64,000 nt of DNA, taken from assembly GCF_030695125.1 (NCBI RefSeq), contig NZ_JAUYTP010000029.1, positions 434,001 to 498,000 of the forward strand, read 5' to 3'. The DNA comes from Allobosea sp. GTDB taxonomy: Bacteria > Pseudomonadota > Alphaproteobacteria > Rhizobiales > Beijerinckiaceae. Positions within the stretch are counted from its first letter, which is position 1. Each line of letters starts with the position of its first letter. This document shows, piece by piece, positions 15,829 to 24,926 of this stretch. The notes under the pieces are model-generated. The model searched no databases. It worked only from the letters and a program-made list of their open reading frames with translations, and was not told where the DNA came from. Position numbers and translations under genes: made by a program.

Positions 15829-18444
15829 ATGGCTGCGCGCACCGGGCTAGCGCCCTCCCCGAGGCTCCGCCCCTGGCGCGGCGTCTTCGTCGTCCTGGCG
15901 ATGCTGTTTGCGGCCTTCGTCGCGACGGGGCCCGGCCTGGCGCAGCAGCCGGGGGTCGACGCCGTCACGCCGCGCGCCAGGCTCGACGCGATCCGCCTGG
16001 AGCTGACGCAGATCGAGGCGATGCTGGCGGCCCCGACCGCGACGGAGGCCGAACTGCAGCGGCAGCGCGTGCGCCTCCAGCCCTCGCTCGACCAGCTGCG
16101 CCAGCTGATCGAGGAACAGACGCCGCGCGTCGAACAGGCCAAGCTGCGCCTCGACCAGCTCGGGCCCAAACCCGATGCCGCGGCGCCTCCCGAGAGCGCC
16201 GAGGTGGTGCGCGAGCGCGAGGCCAGGCTCAAGGCCTTCACCGACGCCGACGAGACGGGCAAGATCGCGCGGGCCGCCTTCCTCCAAGCCGAGCAGCTGC
16301 AGACGGCGATCGGCGACCGGCGCCGCGAGCTGTTCGCCAGGGCCCTGTTCGCGGCCGGGCCGACCGTGTTCAACCCCGACATGTGGGGCAGCGCGATCTC
16401 CACCGTCCCGGAGGATCTGCGCGCTTCGGGTTACATCTTCGGCGGCTGGCTCTCGGGCGTGGTCGATGCCATGGCGGGCGTCCGCGGCGGGCTTGTCGCG
16501 CTCGGGTTCATCGGCGCGGCGCTGCTCTACTATGTGCGCAGCCGCTATCTGCCGCGCTTCAAGGCGCGCTTCGGCAACACGCAGGACACTGACAGCCTTC
16601 ACTGCCTGTACATCGCGCTCGCCCATGTGGTCGCCGGGGCCGCGCCGCCCGCGCTGGCGAGCTGGCTGATCTATGCCGCGCTCAACACCGCCGGGCTGCT
16701 GCCGCTGCGGATCCAGCCGGTCGTCGCCGCGATCGTCGCCGGACTGGCCGTCGTGGCTTTCGTCCAGGCTCTGCTCGATGCGCTGTTCGCCCCGAGCCAG
16801 CCCCAGCGCCGGCTCGTCAGCGTGATGGATTCGACAGCCTCCATCATCGTCTGGATGGGCACGTCGCTGGCGTTCGTTCTCTCCGTCAGCAAGGTGCTGG
16901 AAGCCTGGCTGACGGCGATCGCCGCGGGGCTGGCAGTCTCGATCCTGTTACGCAGCGTCCTGATCGTCCTCTTCGCTTTGACGCTGGTGATCGGCCTTTA
17001 CCGGCTGCGCGATGGGCAGGAGGTCGAGGAGGAGGCCTGCCTGGGGCCGTATGTGGCCGTCGAGGGGGCAAGCCTCGGGCCCATCCGCATCCTGGGCTGG
17101 CTGATCGGTCTGGTGATCACGCTGGCGGTCCTCAGCGGCTACGTCGTCTTCGCCTCCTTCCTGACCGAGCAGGTGCTCTGGATCGGGATGGTCGCCTGCA
17201 GCTTCGTCCTGGTCTACCAGCTCGTTGATCTCGGCATCCCCCACGCCATGACCGGGAAGGGCCGGCTCGCGCTGACGCTGAAGGCCGGACTCGGTTTCCG
17301 CGCCGGCACGCTCGACAAGATCGCGGTGATCGGCACCGGCGTGATCAAGCTGATGCTGATCGTGGTCGCCTTCCAGCTCGTGCTGGCGCCCTGGGGGCTG
17401 GAGTCCTCGGATTTCTTCAGCTCGCTGCGGGCGGCCTTCTTCGGCTTCCAGGTCGGCGGCGTCACGATCTCGCTGTCCTCGATCATCTTCGCCGGCCTGC
17501 TTTTCGCCGCCGGCCTGACCGCCACCCGCTCGATGCAGAGCTGGCTGGAAGCCAAGTTCCTGCCCACCACGCAGCTCGACACCGGTCTGCGCAACTCCAT
17601 CACCACGGCGGCGGGCTATGTCGGCTACCTCGCGGCGGTCGCCCTCGCCGTGTCGGCGCTCGGCCTGAGTCTCGAACGGCTGACGCTGGTCGCGAGTGCG
17701 CTGTCCGTCGGCATCGGCTTTGGCCTGCAATCGGTGGTGTCGAACTTCGTCTCGGGCCTGATCCTGCTGTGGGAGCGGCCGATCCGGGTGGGCGACCAGG
17801 TCGTCGTCGGCGACGCCGAGGGCATCGTCAAGAAGATCAATGTCCGCTCCACCGAGATCGCGACCTTCGACCGCTCCTCGGTGATCGTGCCGAACTCGAA
17901 CCTGATCTCCGGCGTGGTGCGCAACCGCGTCCGTAACGACCGCACGGGGCGCATCCTGATCGCGCTGTCCGTGCCGCGCACGCTCGATGCCGGCGAGGTC
18001 CGCGGCATGCTGCACGAGGTCGCGACCGCGCATGGCGACGTCATGCAGAAGCCGCCGCCGGCGATCATGTTCAAGAAGATCGGCACGGGGACGATGGACT
18101 TCGAGCTGATCTGCGTCGTGGCCGAGGTCGACATCGTCGCGCGCGTCACCAGCGACCTGAATTTCGCCATCCACAAGCGGCTGACGGACATGGAACCGGC
18201 CGCCGGGACTCCGGAATTGCTGGTCAAGGGGCTCGAAGGCGTCGAGCAGTCACTCGGCGACATTGCCGCGGCCGTCTCCCGCGACGGACAGGCCGGCGCG
18301 GCCCGCAGCCGAAGACCCGCTCCGGTACGGTCGGTGCGCCGGGCCTCGCCTGCGCCCACCAACGACGACACCACCGAGCCGGCGGACACGCCGGCGCCGG
18401 CTCCCGCACCGCCGGAACCGGTCAAGGACGACAGCAAGGAATGA
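15829..18444 (+). CDS. MscS-family mechanosensitive channel with N-terminal DUF3772 domain
   Basis: About 871 residues. A signal peptide (FVVLAMLFAAFVATGPGLAQ) is followed by a coiled-coil DUF3772 periplasmic region, a run of transmembrane helices and a C-terminal MscS domain with the pore-lining SVGIGFGLQSVVSNFVSGLI, then LLWERPIRVGDQVVVGD and the beta-domain VIVPNSNLISGVV. It should release solutes on hypo-osmotic shock. The C-terminal 60 residues are Pro/Ala/Arg-rich and probably disordered. The start codon is the last of several in frame and the only one directly before a membrane-targeting segment. Confidence 0.9.
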   Translation: MAARTGLAPSPRLRPWRGVFVVLAMLFAAFVATGPGLAQQPGVDAVTPRARLDAIRLELTQIEAMLAAPTATEAELQRQRVRLQPSLDQLRQLIEEQTPRVEQAKLRLDQLGPKPDAAAPPESAEVVREREARLKAFTDADETGKIARAAFLQAEQLQTAIGDRRRELFARALFAAGPTVFNPDMWGSAISTVPEDLRASGYIFGGWLSGVVDAMAGVRGGLVALGFIGAALLYYVRSRYLPRFKARFGNTQDTDSLHCLYIALAHVVAGAAPPALASWLIYAALNTAGLLPLRIQPVVAAIVAGLAVVAFVQALLDALFAPSQPQRRLVSVMDSTASIIVWMGTSLAFVLSVSKVLEAWLTAIAAGLAVSILLRSVLIVLFALTLVIGLYRLRDGQEVEEEACLGPYVAVEGASLGPIRILGWLIGLVITLAVLSGYVVFASFLTEQVLWIGMVACSFVLVYQLVDLGIPHAMTGKGRLALTLKAGLGFRAGTLDKIAVIGTGVIKLMLIVVAFQLVLAPWGLESSDFFSSLRAAFFGFQVGGVTISLSSIIFAGLLFAAGLTATRSMQSWLEAKFLPTTQLDTGLRNSITTAAGYVGYLAAVALAVSALGLSLERLTLVASALSVGIGFGLQSVVSNFVSGLILLWERPIRVGDQVVVGDAEGIVKKINVRSTEIATFDRSSVIVPNSNLISGVVRNRVRNDRTGRILIALSVPRTLDAGEVRGMLHEVATAHGDVMQKPPPAIMFKKIGTGTMDFELICVVAEVDIVARVTSDLNFAIHKRLTDMEPAAGTPELLVKGLEGVEQSLGDIAAAVSRDGQAGAARSRRPAPVRSVRRASPAPTNDDTTEPADTPAPAPAPPEPVKDDSKE

Positions 18445-18448
18445 CGCG

Positions 18449-18973
18449 ATGGTTTGCCTCGAGAGCGGCGCGGCGAAAGCCCGCGCCATGACCTGCCCCG
18501 TGCTCGTCGCGGGCGCGCTTGCGCTGCTGGGCGTCGCAGGCTGCACCGAACCGGCCCGCACCGGCCAGCCGGCCTTCTACCGCGATCTCGGCTCGGCCTC
18601 GGCCCGCGTCGATGCGGGCGAGGCCCGCGCCATGATCTCGGCCTACCGGCTGAATGCAGGCCTCAACACGCTCACGCTCGACCCGGCTCTGGTGGCCGCC
18701 GCGCAGCAGGAAGCCAGCGCGATGGCGGCGGCCGACAAGCCGGCGCAGGCCGAGGCGGTCAAGGCCAGGCTGGTGCGCGACGGGCAGGCGGGTGCGGAGG
18801 CCAATCTCTCGGCGGGGTACCGGCGGCTGGCGGAAGCCTTCTCCGGTTGGCGCGATTCACCCCAGCACGACCGCGTCATGAAGACGCCGGGCGCGACGCG
18901 CATGGGCATCGCGACCGCCTATGCGCCGGGCTCGAAATATCAGGTCTACTGGGCGCTGATCCTGGCTCCGTAA
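18449..18973 (+). CDS. CAP-domain (SCP/YkwD-like) lipoprotein
   Basis: A 174-residue protein with a lipobox (LLGVAGC), so probably a lipoprotein. The remainder is a CAP domain: LDPALVAAAQQEASAMAAAD, NLSAGYRRLAEAFSGWRDSPQHDRVM and YQVYWALILAP. The function of bacterial CAP proteins is mostly unknown. It starts 4 bp after the channel gene and is likely co-transcribed. An internal ATG at 18488 gives a shorter, more typical signal peptide and is a credible alternative start. Confidence 0.85.
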   Translation: MVCLESGAAKARAMTCPVLVAGALALLGVAGCTEPARTGQPAFYRDLGSASARVDAGEARAMISAYRLNAGLNTLTLDPALVAAAQQEASAMAAADKPAQAEAVKARLVRDGQAGAEANLSAGYRRLAEAFSGWRDSPQHDRVMKTPGATRMGIATAYAPGSKYQVYWALILAP

Positions 18974-19016
18974 GGTCTGGCGCCGCGAGTTCTGACGCCG
19001 CGAGCGTCGGCGCGCG

Positions 19017-19841
19017 TCAGGGCTTGAGCCCCGCCGGCAGCGGCGGGACGTCGGCTTTCAGCACGATGCCGACCCGGCGGTTATAGGGCAGATAGGGGTT
19101 GTCCTTGACCATCGGCTCGGTGTCGCCCTTGCCGGATACGGAGGCGAAGCGGTCGCTCGGCACGCCCGAATTGGCCAGGATCTCGCGCACTGCGCTGGCG
19201 CGGGCCACCGACAGGTCCCAAGGATCGCCTTCCGGCACGGCGCCGGGGCGTGGCAGGGCGGTATGGCCGGTGATCGCGATCTTGTTGGTCATGCGACGCA
19301 GGGTCGGCGCCACGGCCGCGAGCAGACGGCGCATGCGCTCGTTGGGTTGGCTGCGGCCTTCCACGAACATGGCGCGGCCCTCCTGATCGACAAGCTGGAT
19401 GTCGAGGCCCTCATCCGAGACCTCGACCAGGATGTTGCGCGACAATTCGGCGATCTCGGGCATCTCGCGCAGCGCTTGTCGCAGCGAGGCCGCGGCCAGG
19501 GCATAGGCGCGGTCCTGCGTCGGCTGGCTCAGCCCGTCGTCATGGGGCGCTTTCCGGATCGGGCCGGGCGCGTCGGTGGCGTCGTCGAGCGGGCGCAGGC
19601 GGGAACTCTTGACATGCTGCCCGGTCGGAATGCCGTCGGCCTCGACGATCCCGGCGAGCCGGATGTCTTTTTGATTGCCGAAGGCGTCGCGCATCGAACC
19701 GGCGACGATCTGCATCTTCGCCTTGTCCTGGCTCGAATAGGCCGCCACCATGACGAAGAACGCCATCAGCAGGGCCATCAGATCGGCAAAGGTCACGAAC
19801 CAGCCGTGACCACCATGCCCGCCACGCTTTCTCTTCTCCAT
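19017..19841 (-). CDS. MotB-like stator protein, OmpA-type C-terminus (copy 1)
   Basis: A 274-residue protein with one N-terminal transmembrane helix that carries the proton-accepting Asp (FADLMALLMAFFVMV, Asp20) and a C-terminal OmpA-like domain (LSVARASAVREILANSG and NPYLPYNRRVGIVL). The usual GHTD of peptidoglycan-binding OmpA domains reads GHTA here. It forms a pair with the MotA-like gene immediately upstream and is a paralogue of the next pair. Role in flagellar rotation is plausible, but another force-transducing or swarming-specific role is possible. Confidence 0.85.
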   Translation of the reverse strand: MEKRKRGGHGGHGWFVTFADLMALLMAFFVMVAAYSSQDKAKMQIVAGSMRDAFGNQKDIRLAGIVEADGIPTGQHVKSSRLRPLDDATDAPGPIRKAPHDDGLSQPTQDRAYALAAASLRQALREMPEIAELSRNILVEVSDEGLDIQLVDQEGRAMFVEGRSQPNERMRRLLAAVAPTLRRMTNKIAITGHTALPRPGAVPEGDPWDLSVARASAVREILANSGVPSDRFASVSGKGDTEPMVKDNPYLPYNRRVGIVLKADVPPLPAGLKP

Positions 19842-19874
19842 GAGTTCAGAGTCCGACCATTGCAGAAGCCCCGT

Positions 19875-20645
19875 TCAACTGGTGGGGGTCATGTCTGACC
19901 GGTGATGGTCCGGCAGATAGGCCAGCAGCATTTCGCGCACCAGCGTCGGCGACTTGGCGTCCCGCATCTGCAGGACCCCGTCGATGATCAGCGTCCGCGA
20001 GATCTCCTCTTCCTCGAGCTTGATGTGCAGCTTGTCGGCAAGGGGCAGGGCGACCATGTTGGCGATGACCGCGCCGTAGAGGGTCGCCAGCAAGGCGGTC
20101 GCCATCGCGGGACCGAGCCTCGAGGGGTCCGACATGTTGGCAAACATCGTGACCATGCCGAGGATGGTGCCGATCATGCCCCAGGCCGGGGCGCAGTCGC
20201 CGATCGCGCGATAGACCTTGGAGCCCTCGTCCAGCCGCTGCAGGAAGTTGTCGCGGTCCCGCTCCATCGTGTTGCGGATGAACTCCTTGTCGTAGCCATC
20301 GGCGATGTAGCGCAGGCCCTGCTGCAGGAAGGGGTCGGAGACTTTGGCGTTTTCGAGCGCGACCGGCCCCAGCCTGCGCGCGACATCGGCGACCCGGGTG
20401 ATCTCGTCGATCAGTTCGCGCGGGTGGATCGAGCGCATCGTGAAGGCGAAGCGCAGGCCCATGGGCAGCCCATGGCCGATCACAGTGAAGGGGAAGCGGA
20501 CCATGGTCGCCGCCGCCGCGCCTCCGAAGATGATGATGACGGCGTGCTTGTCGTAGAAGGCGCCGAAATTGCCGCCGTCGATGAGGATGATCGCGCAGAT
20601 CGTGGCGATGCCGCCGATGATGCCGAGGCCGGTTGCAAAATCCAT
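19875..20645 (-). CDS. MotA-like proton-channel protein (copy 1)
   Basis: A 256-residue MotA/TolQ/ExbB-family protein. Two N-terminal helices (LGIIGGIATICAIILID and AVIIIFGGAAAATMV) precede a cytoplasmic loop with TMERDRDNFLQRL, then the channel helices with the conserved proline in APAWGMIGTILGM and TALLATLYGAVIANM. Length and motifs are of the PomA type rather than the longer E. coli MotA type. It is closely similar to copy 2 downstream along its whole length. The 615-bp gap upstream suggests its own promoter. Confidence 0.88.
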   Translation of the reverse strand: MDFATGLGIIGGIATICAIILIDGGNFGAFYDKHAVIIIFGGAAAATMVRFPFTVIGHGLPMGLRFAFTMRSIHPRELIDEITRVADVARRLGPVALENAKVSDPFLQQGLRYIADGYDKEFIRNTMERDRDNFLQRLDEGSKVYRAIGDCAPAWGMIGTILGMVTMFANMSDPSRLGPAMATALLATLYGAVIANMVALPLADKLHIKLEEEEISRTLIIDGVLQMRDAKSPTLVREMLLAYLPDHHRSDMTPTS

Positions 20646-21260
20646 GCGTCAATCCCGGTCCCCAACGCGGGGGGACACTCTGAAGAAGGATGGGCCGACC
20701 GCAGGCGGGGGAGACACCGCAACCCGCAGTTCGGGGGGCGAAGACGCTCCGTTTCCTTCAGATCCGACCCAAATCCCGATGAGGAAACGTCCCTGCCCTG
20801 TCAGCGAGCAGGCGCTCACCGACACAGGACAAAGCGCGATCCACTTCAACGAGGGGATGCTGTACGCAGAACAAATATACGCGAGTTTTGACGCAATATT
20901 GAGGCCGCAACCTGCAAGATATCAGATCGCTATACTAACTAACGCTACGTCAAACAAAACCGAGGGCGGCTGGCGCCGAATAAAAAATCATCTTGGGTGA
21001 CTATTCGGAAACCAGGTTGAGATCGACCTGCCCGCCGGAAAGCGAATCAAGCAGGGCGAATGCTTGATGCAACTGTGGTTGAAGACCGTCAAGTTGCAAG
21101 CATTTCGACGGCCAGGCGATCGCCCGCACCCGCCTCGGGCCGCGAGGGCGGATCGAGCCCTCGCCCGCTTGCGGTGGGGAGGGTTGGGTGGGTGGGGCAG
21201 TGCCGCTCGGCGTTTCGACCCAGGATGGCTCGGGCCCTGAACAGGCAAGGCAGCGCCTGT
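20646..21260. other. 615-bp non-coding gap between the two stator pairs, with an AT-rich segment
   Basis: No convincing gene on either strand. Bases around 20865-21000 are markedly richer in A and T than the surroundings and probably contain the promoter of the copy-1 pair, although I could not pick a clear -35/-10 set. A perfect 8-bp hairpin GCGAGGGC/GCCCTCGC lies at 21142-21164, about 100 bp past the stop of the copy-2 MotB gene, and the adjacent G-rich stretch looks like a worn palindromic repeat. Confidence 0.6.
21142..21164. repeat. Perfect 8-bp hairpin downstream of second MotB-like gene
   Basis: GCGAGGGC and GCCCTCGC flank a 7-base loop. No T-run follows on the minus strand. It may be a weak terminator for the upstream stator pair or a remnant of a palindromic extragenic repeat. 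Confidence 0.5.
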
Positions 21261-22088
21261 TCAGGGCTTCAGGGCGTCGGGCAAGGGCGGAGCGTCGGCC
21301 TTGAGGGTCAGGGAGATCCGCCGGTTCACCGCGAGATAGGGGTTGTCCTTGATCATCGGTTCGTTGCTGCCCTTGCCGGTCACCGACTCGAAGCGCTCGT
21401 CGGGGATTCCGGCATTGGCCAGCATGTCGCGCACGGCCATGGCCCGCCCGACCGACAGGGGCCACTGGTCGCGCTCGCCGGGATGGCCTGGGCGGGCCGA
21501 GGCGGTGTGGCCGGAGATGATGATCTTGTTGGGCATGCGCCGGAGCGTCGGTGCGACCGCCTGCATGAGCAGGCGCACGCGCTCGTTGGGCTGGACCGCA
21601 TTCTCAGCGAACATCGAGCGGCCTTCCAGATCGACGAGCTGGATGTTCAGGCTGTCATCCGTGACGTTGATGATGATGTTGGTCGCCAGTTCGGCGATCT
21701 CGGGCATGGCGCGCAGGGCCTGGCGCAGCGAGGCGGCGGCGCTGGTGAAAACGCGGGCGGTCTCGGGAGAGGCCGGGGTCGGGTCGCTCTGGCTCATGTC
21801 CTGCGGTGTTGTCAGATCTGACGGCGAATCCGAGATCACGGGATCGACATGCTTGATCGTCGTTCGTTTTGGCTGCCCGTCGAGTTCGATGATGCCGGAA
21901 TATCGGATTTCCTTCTGGGTGCCGAAAGCCTCGCGCATCGAGCCGGCGATGACCTGCATCTTCACCTTGTCCTGCGTCGAATAGGCCGCCAGCATGACGA
22001 AGAAGGCGAGAATCGCGGCCAGCAGATCCGCGAATGTCGTCATCCAGGCCGGTGCCCCGGCAACGGCAGGGGGCTTCCTGCGCGCCAT
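21261..22088 (-). CDS. MotB-like stator protein, OmpA-type C-terminus (copy 2)
   Basis: A 275-residue paralogue of the copy-1 MotB-like protein. The transmembrane helix reads FADLLAAILAFFVML with the channel Asp at residue 21. The OmpA-like domain reads ISGHTASARP, so the usual peptidoglycan-contact Asp is again Ala, then LSVGRAMAVRDMLANAG and NPYLAVNRRISLTL. It starts 3 bp after the MotA-like partner. Linker sequences between membrane helix and OmpA domain differ most between the copies. Confidence 0.85.
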   Translation of the reverse strand: MARRKPPAVAGAPAWMTTFADLLAAILAFFVMLAAYSTQDKVKMQVIAGSMREAFGTQKEIRYSGIIELDGQPKRTTIKHVDPVISDSPSDLTTPQDMSQSDPTPASPETARVFTSAAASLRQALRAMPEIAELATNIIINVTDDSLNIQLVDLEGRSMFAENAVQPNERVRLLMQAVAPTLRRMPNKIIISGHTASARPGHPGERDQWPLSVGRAMAVRDMLANAGIPDERFESVTGKGSNEPMIKDNPYLAVNRRISLTLKADAPPLPDALKP

Positions 22089-22091
22089 GGC

Positions 22092-22859
22092 TCAGGCCTC
22101 CGCGAAGGCGGCGCGGTGATGGTCGGGCAGGTAGGCCACCAGCATCTCCTTGACCAGCGTCGAGCTCTTGTTGTCGCGGATCTGCAAGACGCCATCGATG
22201 ATGATGTTACGGATCACCTCCTCGGCCTCGAGCTTGACCGCGAGCTTGTCGGCCAGCGGCAAGGCGAACAGGTTGGAAATCACCGCGCCGTAGAGCGTCG
22301 TCAGCAGGGCGACCGCCATGGCGCCGCCGAGCTTGGACGGGTCGGACATGTTGGCGAACATCATGATCATGCCGAGGATGGTGCCGATCATGCCCCAGGC
22401 CGGCGCCGCGTCGCCGATGGCGCGATAGACCTTGGCGCCGGCATCGAGGCGCATCAGGAAACTGTCGCGGTCCCGTTCCATCGTGTTGACGATGAAATCC
22501 TTGTCGTAGCCGTCGGCGAGATAACGCACGCCCTGCGCCAGGAACGGCTCCGAGACGGTCACGTTCTCGAGCGCGGTCACGCCCTGCTTGCGGGCGGTGT
22601 CGGCGAGCTGCGTGATCTCGTCGATGATGCTGCGCGGGGTCGAGGTCTTGTTGGTGAAGGCGTAGCGCGCGCCCATCGGGAGGCCGGCGAGCATCACGGC
22701 AAGAGGATAGCGGATCATCGTGCCGGCGATGGTGCCGCCGAGGACCATGACGATCGACAGCGAATCGAGGAACATCCCCGCGCCGCCGCCCGACAGCGCG
22801 ACGATGGCGACAATCGTGCCGACGCCCAGCACGATTCCCAGGCTTGTCGCGATGTCCAT
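22092..22859 (-). CDS. MotA-like proton-channel protein (copy 2)
   Basis: A 255-residue MotA/TolQ/ExbB-family protein with the same landmarks as copy 1: NTMERDRDSFLMRLDAGAKV, APAWGMIGTILGMIMMF with the conserved proline and ALLTTLYGAVISNLFALP. By eye well over half of the residues match copy 1, so the two gene pairs arose by tandem duplication. It is divergent from ndvA across 145 bp. Confidence 0.88.
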   Translation of the reverse strand: MDIATSLGIVLGVGTIVAIVALSGGGAGMFLDSLSIVMVLGGTIAGTMIRYPLAVMLAGLPMGARYAFTNKTSTPRSIIDEITQLADTARKQGVTALENVTVSEPFLAQGVRYLADGYDKDFIVNTMERDRDSFLMRLDAGAKVYRAIGDAAPAWGMIGTILGMIMMFANMSDPSKLGGAMAVALLTTLYGAVISNLFALPLADKLAVKLEAEEVIRNIIIDGVLQIRDNKSSTLVKEMLVAYLPDHHRAAFAEA

Positions 22860-23004
22860 AACTTTACGCCCTCAACGCAACTGGCGCACAGCGCTTCCGG
22901 CTGCCCCCTCGAAATTTCTATGCCCGGCCCTTTGAAGGAAGGGTTAAGGATAAGGCTGACGCTTCGTCCTGCCGGGCGGGGCGGCGGTGTTCCAGGATCT
23001 CTCG

Positions 23005-24819
23005 ATGTCATTGTTTGCGATTTATGCACGCGTTCTCGGCGAACTCGGCCCGGAGAAGCGGCTCGGTATCGTGCTGGCGCTCGCCAACGTGCTTCTGGCG
23101 GCGGCGTCCTTCGCAGAACCGATGCTGTTTGGCGCGCTGATCGACAAGTTGTCGAATGTGCAAGGGGCCGGGCAGAAGCTCAGCTGGGCCGATATCAGCC
23201 CGCTGATCCTGGCCTGGGTCGGCTTCGGCCTGTTCACCATCGCCGCCTCGGTCTTCGTCTCGCTGCATTCCGACCGGTTGGCGCATCGGCGCCGGCTGGC
23301 GGTGATGGCGAACTACTTCGAGCACGCGCTGACCCTGCCGCTGGCCTATCACACGCAGACCCATTCCGGCCGGGTGCTCAAGGTCATGCTCGACGGCACC
23401 AGCGGGATGTGGGCCCTGTGGCTGTCGTTTTTCCGCGAGCACTGCGCCAGCCTGGTCGCGCTGTTCATCCTGCTCCCGTTCACGCTCTGGAAGAACTGGC
23501 AGCTGGGCCTGCTGCTGATCTCGCTCGTGGTCCTCTTCGGCACGCTGACGGCCTATGTGCTGCGCAAGACCGACAAGCTGCAGAGCAGCGTCGAGGCCTA
23601 CCACTCCAATCTCGCCGAACGCGCCTCGGATGCGCTCGGCAACGTGCCGGTGATCCAGAGCTTCACGCGCATCGAGGCCGAGGTCCGCGGCCTGCGCTCG
23701 ACCATCGCCAGCCTGCTCGAGGCGCAGCTGCCGGTCCTGTCCTGGTGGGCGATCGCGACGGTCGCGACGCGCGCCTCGGCAACGCTGACGGTGCTGGCGA
23801 TCTTCGTCGTCGGCGCCTGGCTCCTGATGCAGGGGCTGACCACGGTGGGCGAGATCGTCACCTTCATGGGCTTCGCCACCATGCTGGTCGGCCGGCTCGA
23901 GCAGATCGTCGCCTTCGTCAACTTCATCTTCATGCAGGCGCCGAAGATGCGGGAGTTCTTCGAGGTGCTGGACACGCTGCCGGCGGTGCGCGACCTGCCG
24001 AGCGCGCCCGATGCGGGGCGCCTCTCGGGCGCGGTCGCCTTCGAGGACGTCTCCTTCTCCTATGACGGCAAGCGCACCGCGGTGCGCGACGTCTCCTTTT
24101 CGGTGTCGCCGGGCGAGACCATCGCCATCGTCGGCTCCACCGGCTCCGGCAAATCGACGACGCTGGGGCTTCTGCACCGCGCCTTCGATCCGCAATCGGG
24201 CAAGATCACGGTCGATGGGCAGGACATCCGCGAGATCTCGCTTCTGTCGCTGCGCCGCAATATCGGCGTCGTCTTCCAGGAGCCGATGCTGTTTGCGCGC
24301 TCGATCCGCGAGAACCTCAGCGTCGGCAAGCCCGATGCCACGGAAGCGGAGATGATGGAGGCGCTCGACCGCGCGCAGGCGACCGAGGTGATGGCGCGCC
24401 AGACCGACGGGCTCGATACCCTGGTCGGCGAACGCGGCCGCACGCTCTCGGGCGGTGAACGCCAGCGTCTTTCGATCGCGCGTGCGCTTTTGAAGAACCC
24501 GCCGATCCTGATCCTCGACGAGGCGACGTCGGCGCTCGACGCCGCGACCGAGGTCAAGCTGCAGAAGGCGCTGGAGGAGGTAATGAAGGGCCGCACCACC
24601 TTCGTCATCGCCCACCGACTGGCGACGATCCGCAATGCCGATCGCATTCTCGTCTTCGAGCAGGGGCAGGTGATCGAGATGGGGTCCTTCGACGAACTCG
24701 TCGCCAAGGGCGGCCGCTTCGAGGCTCTGGCGCGCGCGCAGTATCTCGTCACCGACAAGGCCGCGGCTCTGGCGGAAGAGGCGGCCAGCCCCCTGGCGCG
24801 CACCATCGCCGTCGACTGA
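23005..24819 (+). CDS. ndvA: Cyclic beta-1,2-glucan ABC exporter, fused permease and ATPase
   Basis: A 604-residue half-transporter that exports cyclic beta-(1,2)-glucan to the periplasm, where it serves hypo-osmotic adaptation and host interaction in rhizobia and Brucella. Six transmembrane helices are followed by one nucleotide-binding domain: Walker [10 protein letters not shown] near residue 380, signature [10 protein letters not shown] near 482 and Walker [13 protein letters not shown]. The start at [14 protein letters not shown] matches the N-terminus of characterised NdvA and follows an AGGAT. The glucan synthase ndvB is not in the window, so the substrate rests on family resemblance. 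Confidence 0.87.
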   Translation: MSLFAIYARVLGELGPEKRLGIVLALANVLLAAASFAEPMLFGALIDKLSNVQGAGQKLSWADISPLILAWVGFGLFTIAASVFVSLHSDRLAHRRRLAVMANYFEHALTLPLAYHTQTHSGRVLKVMLDGTSGMWALWLSFFREHCASLVALFILLPFTLWKNWQLGLLLISLVVLFGTLTAYVLRKTDKLQSSVEAYHSNLAERASDALGNVPVIQSFTRIEAEVRGLRSTIASLLEAQLPVLSWWAIATVATRASATLTVLAIFVVGAWLLMQGLTTVGEIVTFMGFATMLVGRLEQIVAFVNFIFMQAPKMREFFEVLDTLPAVRDLPSAPDAGRLSGAVAFEDVSFSYDGKRTAVRDVSFSVSPGETIAIVGSTGSGKSTTLGLLHRAFDPQSGKITVDGQDIREISLLSLRRNIGVVFQEPMLFARSIRENLSVGKPDATEAEMMEALDRAQATEVMARQTDGLDTLVGERGRTLSGGERQRLSIARALLKNPPILILDEATSALDAATEVKLQKALEEVMKGRTTFVIAHRLATIRNADRILVFEQGQVIEMGSFDELVAKGGRFEALARAQYLVTDKAAALAEEAASPLARTIAVD

Positions 24820-24926
24820 GGTTTTGCACCGGGCGCACCGAACTTGTCGGCTGCCGGCGCGTTGATCCGCCAGAGACTGCTTCGCGCGGCCGGTTTCTTG
24901 ACGCCTTCTTTCCCCTTTTTCCACCT

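Noticed and set aside
15829..18973. Conflict-system or toxin reading of the CAP-domain gene beside the channel
   Set aside because: The pair is explained by a mechanosensitive channel and a small envelope lipoprotein; no toxin motif is visible.
20569..21000. A 143-codon open frame on the plus strand between the stator pairs
   Set aside because: Half of it is antisense to the MotA-like gene and the rest is compositionally odd with no recognisable domain.
19017..22859. Zorya-type phage defence (ZorA/ZorB resemble MotA/MotB)
   Set aside because: The MotA-like proteins lack the long cytoplasmic tail of ZorA, and no helicase or nuclease genes of a Zorya set are adjacent.
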